Below, in pieces: positions 6,148 to 7,378 of a DNA stretch of 7,378 bases. Source of the stretch: Coprococcus sp. (lineage in GTDB: Bacteria; Bacillota; Clostridia; Lachnospirales; Lachnospiraceae); the NCBI GenBank assembly GCA_016297325.1, contig JAEDGW010000121.1:1-7378 (forward strand), written 5' to 3'. Position 1 is the stretch's first letter. Every line of letters starts with the position of its first letter. The position numbers and the translations under genes were made by a program. The notes beneath the pieces were generated by a model. The model had not been told where the DNA came from. It did no database searches and saw nothing but the letters and a program-made list of their open reading frames with translations.

Positions 6148-6176
6148 TTGACAAAGTAGGAATTAGGTTGTAATAT
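6148..6176 (+). promoter_or_regulatory. Promoter P1 of the leader peptide/metY transcript
   Basis: A perfect TTGACA (6148-6153), a 17-bp spacer and TAATAT (6171-6176). The start is expected near 6183, about 110 nt before the leader ORF and 380 nt before metY. A GTAGGAATT element lies inside the spacer, and AACCTA (6142-6147) and TAGGTT (6164-6169) form an inverted pair around the -35. Confidence 0.82.
6156..6164 (+). promoter_or_regulatory. Candidate Rrf2 operator, copy 1 (GTAGGAATT)
   Basis: GTAGGAATT lies between the -35 and -10 of P1, where a bound repressor would block RNA polymerase. The same 9 bases recur at 6205-6213. GGAATT is the conserved half of the known CymR box in Bacillus and relatives. 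The link to the neighbouring Rrf2 protein is inferred. Confidence 0.5.
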
Positions 6177-6204
6177 ACAGCTATACTTAATTCATAGTTT
6201 CCGA

Positions 6205-6213
6205 GTAGGAATT
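6205..6213 (+). promoter_or_regulatory. Candidate Rrf2 operator, copy 2 (GTAGGAATT)
   Basis: Second exact copy, 49 bp after the first and about 22 bp downstream of the predicted P1 start, in the context TTTCCGAGTAGGAATT. It could be a second repressor contact or a roadblock. The context CCGAGTAGGAATT is more palindrome-like than that of copy 1. Confidence 0.45.
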
Positions 6214-6293
6214 GTGTGAAAAGTAAAAATAATCACAGACCAGACAAAAGTCAGGTAAAATGCAAAGACAAAAATTGAGAAAGAGGTGTTGAT

Positions 6294-6377
6294 ATGATGG
6301 GAAGAACATTTAAACCACAGTACCTTAACGAAGACAGACGAATGTGTTGCATGGAGGCCATGTGTTGTTGCTGTTAA
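6294..6377 (+). CDS. 27-residue Cys/Met-rich leader peptide, putative cysteine-sensing attenuator ORF
   Basis: A 27-codon ORF begins with two ATG codons and ends in MCCMEAMCCCC followed by TAA. It holds six cysteines (18, 19, 24-27) and five methionines, with nine of the last eleven residues being sulfur amino acids. GAGGTG (6283-6288) ends 5 nt before the first ATG and is a good ribosome binding site. It lies in the P1 transcript, 183 bp before metY. Clustered Cys codons just before the stop are the hallmark of leader peptides that sense the amino acid by ribosome stalling. Poly-cysteine upstream ORFs of this kind are known ahead of sulfur genes in actinobacteria. The last Cys codons (6363-6374) overlap a potential hairpin with 6385-6392. 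Alternatives are a genuine small thiol-rich metal-binding peptide, or chance, which the composition and position make unlikely. Confidence 0.72.
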   Translation: MMGRTFKPQYLNEDRRMCCMEAMCCCC

Positions 6378-6392
6378 AGGTATCACAACACA
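6361..6392 (+). other. Hairpin overlapping the Cys codons of the leader ORF
   Basis: TGTGTTGT (6361-6368) is complementary to ACAACACA (6385-6392), with a 16-nt loop. A competing small hairpin, CATGG (6350-6354), loop AGG, CCATG (6358-6362), shares bases 6361-6362 and so excludes the full first stem. A ribosome stalled at the Cys codons would prevent the first stem. No U tract follows, so this is not itself an intrinsic terminator. Confidence 0.4.
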
Positions 6393-6447
6393 GAGATAGA
6401 TATAAGAGAAATATACGTAATAGATATAAATTGCGGATTATACATAA

Positions 6448-6477
6448 TAGACAGACAACATAAAAATAGAGTATAAT
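6448..6477 (+). promoter_or_regulatory. Candidate second promoter P2 of metY, downstream of the leader ORF
   Basis: TAGACA (6448-6453, 5/6 match), an 18-bp spacer and a perfect TATAAT (6472-6477). The start would be near 6484, about 77 nt before metY. Transcripts from here would lack the Cys-rich leader ORF and both GTAGGAATT sites. The surrounding stretch (6395-6480) is AT-rich, so a chance match is possible. Confidence 0.5.
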
Positions 6478-6560
6478 GCAACGGAGAGCTCATACATAAG
6501 ATAAAGGAATGAGCAACGTGCATGACGGATAAAATATTTGAATATAAGGAGAATAAGATC

Positions 6561-7378
6561 ATGGCAAAGAAGACAAAAGCAGAGAGAAATTTAAAGTTTG
6601 AGACATTACAGTTACACGTAGGACAGGAGACAGCAGATCCAGTTACAGATGCAAGAGCAGTACCTATCTACCAGACATCATCATATGTATTCCACAACTC
6701 ACAGCATGCAGCAGACAGATTCGCACTCAAGGATGCAGGTAACATCTACGGAAGACTGACAAACCCAACAGAGGATGTATTTGAGAGAAGAATCGCAGCT
6801 CTTGAGGGTGGTGTTGCAGCACTTGCAGTTGGATCAGGTGCAGCAGCAGTAACATATACAATTCAGAACCTTGCACTTGCAGGAGATCACATCGTAGCAG
6901 CAAAGAACATCTATGGTGGAACATACAATCTCCTTGCACATACACTTAAGGATTACAACGTAGACACAACATTCGTTGATCCACTTGATCCACAGGCATT
7001 TGAGGATGCTATCCAGGAGAACACAAAGGCCCTCTACATCGAGGTTCTTGGAAATCCTAACTCAGAGGTTTCAGATATCGAGACAATCGCAAAGATCGCT
7101 CACGCACACAAGATTCCTCTTGTAATCGACAGCACATTTGCAACACCATACCTTGTAAGACCTATCGAGTACGGCGCTGACATCGTAGTTCACTCAGCAA
7201 CAAAGTTCATCGGTGGACACGGAACAACTATCGGTGGTGTCATCATCGACAGCGGTAACTTTGACTGGAAGGCATCAGGCAAGTTCCCACAGCTCACAGA
7301 GCCAAATGAGAGCTACCACGGAATCAGTTTCGTAGACGCAGCAGGCCCTGCAGCATTTGTCACAAGAATCAGAGCTAT
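6561..7378 (+). CDS. metY: O-acetylhomoserine sulfhydrylase (aminocarboxypropyltransferase), 3' end outside window
   Basis: PLP-dependent enzyme of the Cys/Met metabolism family that makes homocysteine from O-acetylhomoserine and sulfide in methionine synthesis. Only 272 complete codons are visible, against about 425 in the family, and the window edge cuts the rest; there is no frameshift. Visible features are the N-terminal FETLQLHVGQ, the AVPIYQTSSYVF stretch (33-44) typical of OAH sulfhydrylases, the PLP-phosphate contact YGRLTNPT (63-70), the GSGAAAV turn (91-97) and the Schiff-base lysine K215 in HSATKFIGGHG. The VFHNSQHAADRF insertion region favours MetY over cystathionine gamma-synthase. 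AAGGAGA (6546-6552) lies 8 nt before the ATG. Codon use (AAG, ATC, GCA) matches thrS and suggests high expression. It is divergent from the Rrf2 gene and preceded by the Cys-rich leader ORF. Confidence 0.96.
   Translation, partial: MAKKTKAERNLKFETLQLHVGQETADPVTDARAVPIYQTSSYVFHNSQHAADRFALKDAGNIYGRLTNPTEDVFERRIAALEGGVAALAVGSGAAAVTYTIQNLALAGDHIVAAKNIYGGTYNLLAHTLKDYNVDTTFVDPLDPQAFEDAIQENTKALYIEVLGNPNSEVSDIETIAKIAHAHKIPLVIDSTFATPYLVRPIEYGADIVVHSATKFIGGHGTTIGGVIIDSGNFDWKASGKFPQLTEPNESYHGISFVDAAGPAAFVTRIRA

Noticed and set aside
6192..6386. 64-codon minus-strand ORF
   Set aside because: It is antisense to the leader ORF and its hairpins and overlaps an operator candidate. The plus-strand 27-codon ORF has the better ribosome binding site and context.
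6488..6514. GCTCAT/ATGAGC inverted repeat as a metY attenuator
   Set aside because: A 6-bp stem with a 15-nt loop and no U tract is too weak to call a terminator, and it does not cover the metY ribosome binding site.
6509..6532. Seven-codon ORF MSNVHDG before metY
   Set aside because: It has no correctly spaced ribosome binding site and no informative composition.
1..7378. CRISPR array, tRNA/rRNA genes, insertion sequence ends
   Set aside because: I found no regularly spaced repeat series, tRNA cloverleaf, rRNA signature or transposase. The only direct repeat of note is the two-copy element at 5406-5518.

Overview
The window looks like chromosome of a low-to-medium GC Firmicute, most likely a Lachnospiraceae-type Clostridia. 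The evidence is a threonine T-box leader, strong AGGAGG-type ribosome binding sites, sigma-A promoters, U-tailed hairpin terminators, an Rrf2 regulator and an O-acetylhomoserine sulfhydrylase. The genus assignment is an inference from style only.

Layout, left to right. (1) Positions 3-107: the last codons of an unidentified plus-strand gene. (2) Positions 180-2403: the thrS unit, with a promoter, a T-box leader ending in a terminator, a threonyl-tRNA synthetase that lacks the N-terminal TGS domain, and a terminator. (3) Positions about 2404-5525: an accessory-looking block. It holds a self-contained AAA-ATPase-like/PD-(D/E)XK protein with its own promoter, two stacked hairpins, an unrecognised acidic 398-residue protein, and a 93-bp-spaced direct repeat that encloses RNA hairpins and a possible 17-codon ORF. 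(4) Positions 5526-5587: a long hairpin between convergent genes. (5) Positions 5610-7378: a sulfur-metabolism locus, with a minus-strand Rrf2 regulator diverging from metY, which is cut off by the window edge.

The most interesting part is the 516-bp region between rrf2 and metY. It has back-to-back promoters and two copies of GTAGGAATT, one of them between the -35 and -10 of the metY-side promoter, where an Rrf2-family repressor could act. The metY-side transcript then carries a 27-codon ORF with a good ribosome binding site. Its last eleven residues are MCCMEAMCCCC, so nine of eleven are cysteine or methionine, and its Cys codons lie in a potential hairpin. This looks like a cysteine-sensing leader peptide ahead of a gene for sulfur amino-acid synthesis. 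A second promoter after the leader ORF could bypass it. Two amino-acid-sensing RNA leaders of different kinds would then lie in one window: tRNA-sensing for threonine and ribosome-sensing for cysteine. The second is an inference from sequence and I see no U-tailed attenuator behind it.
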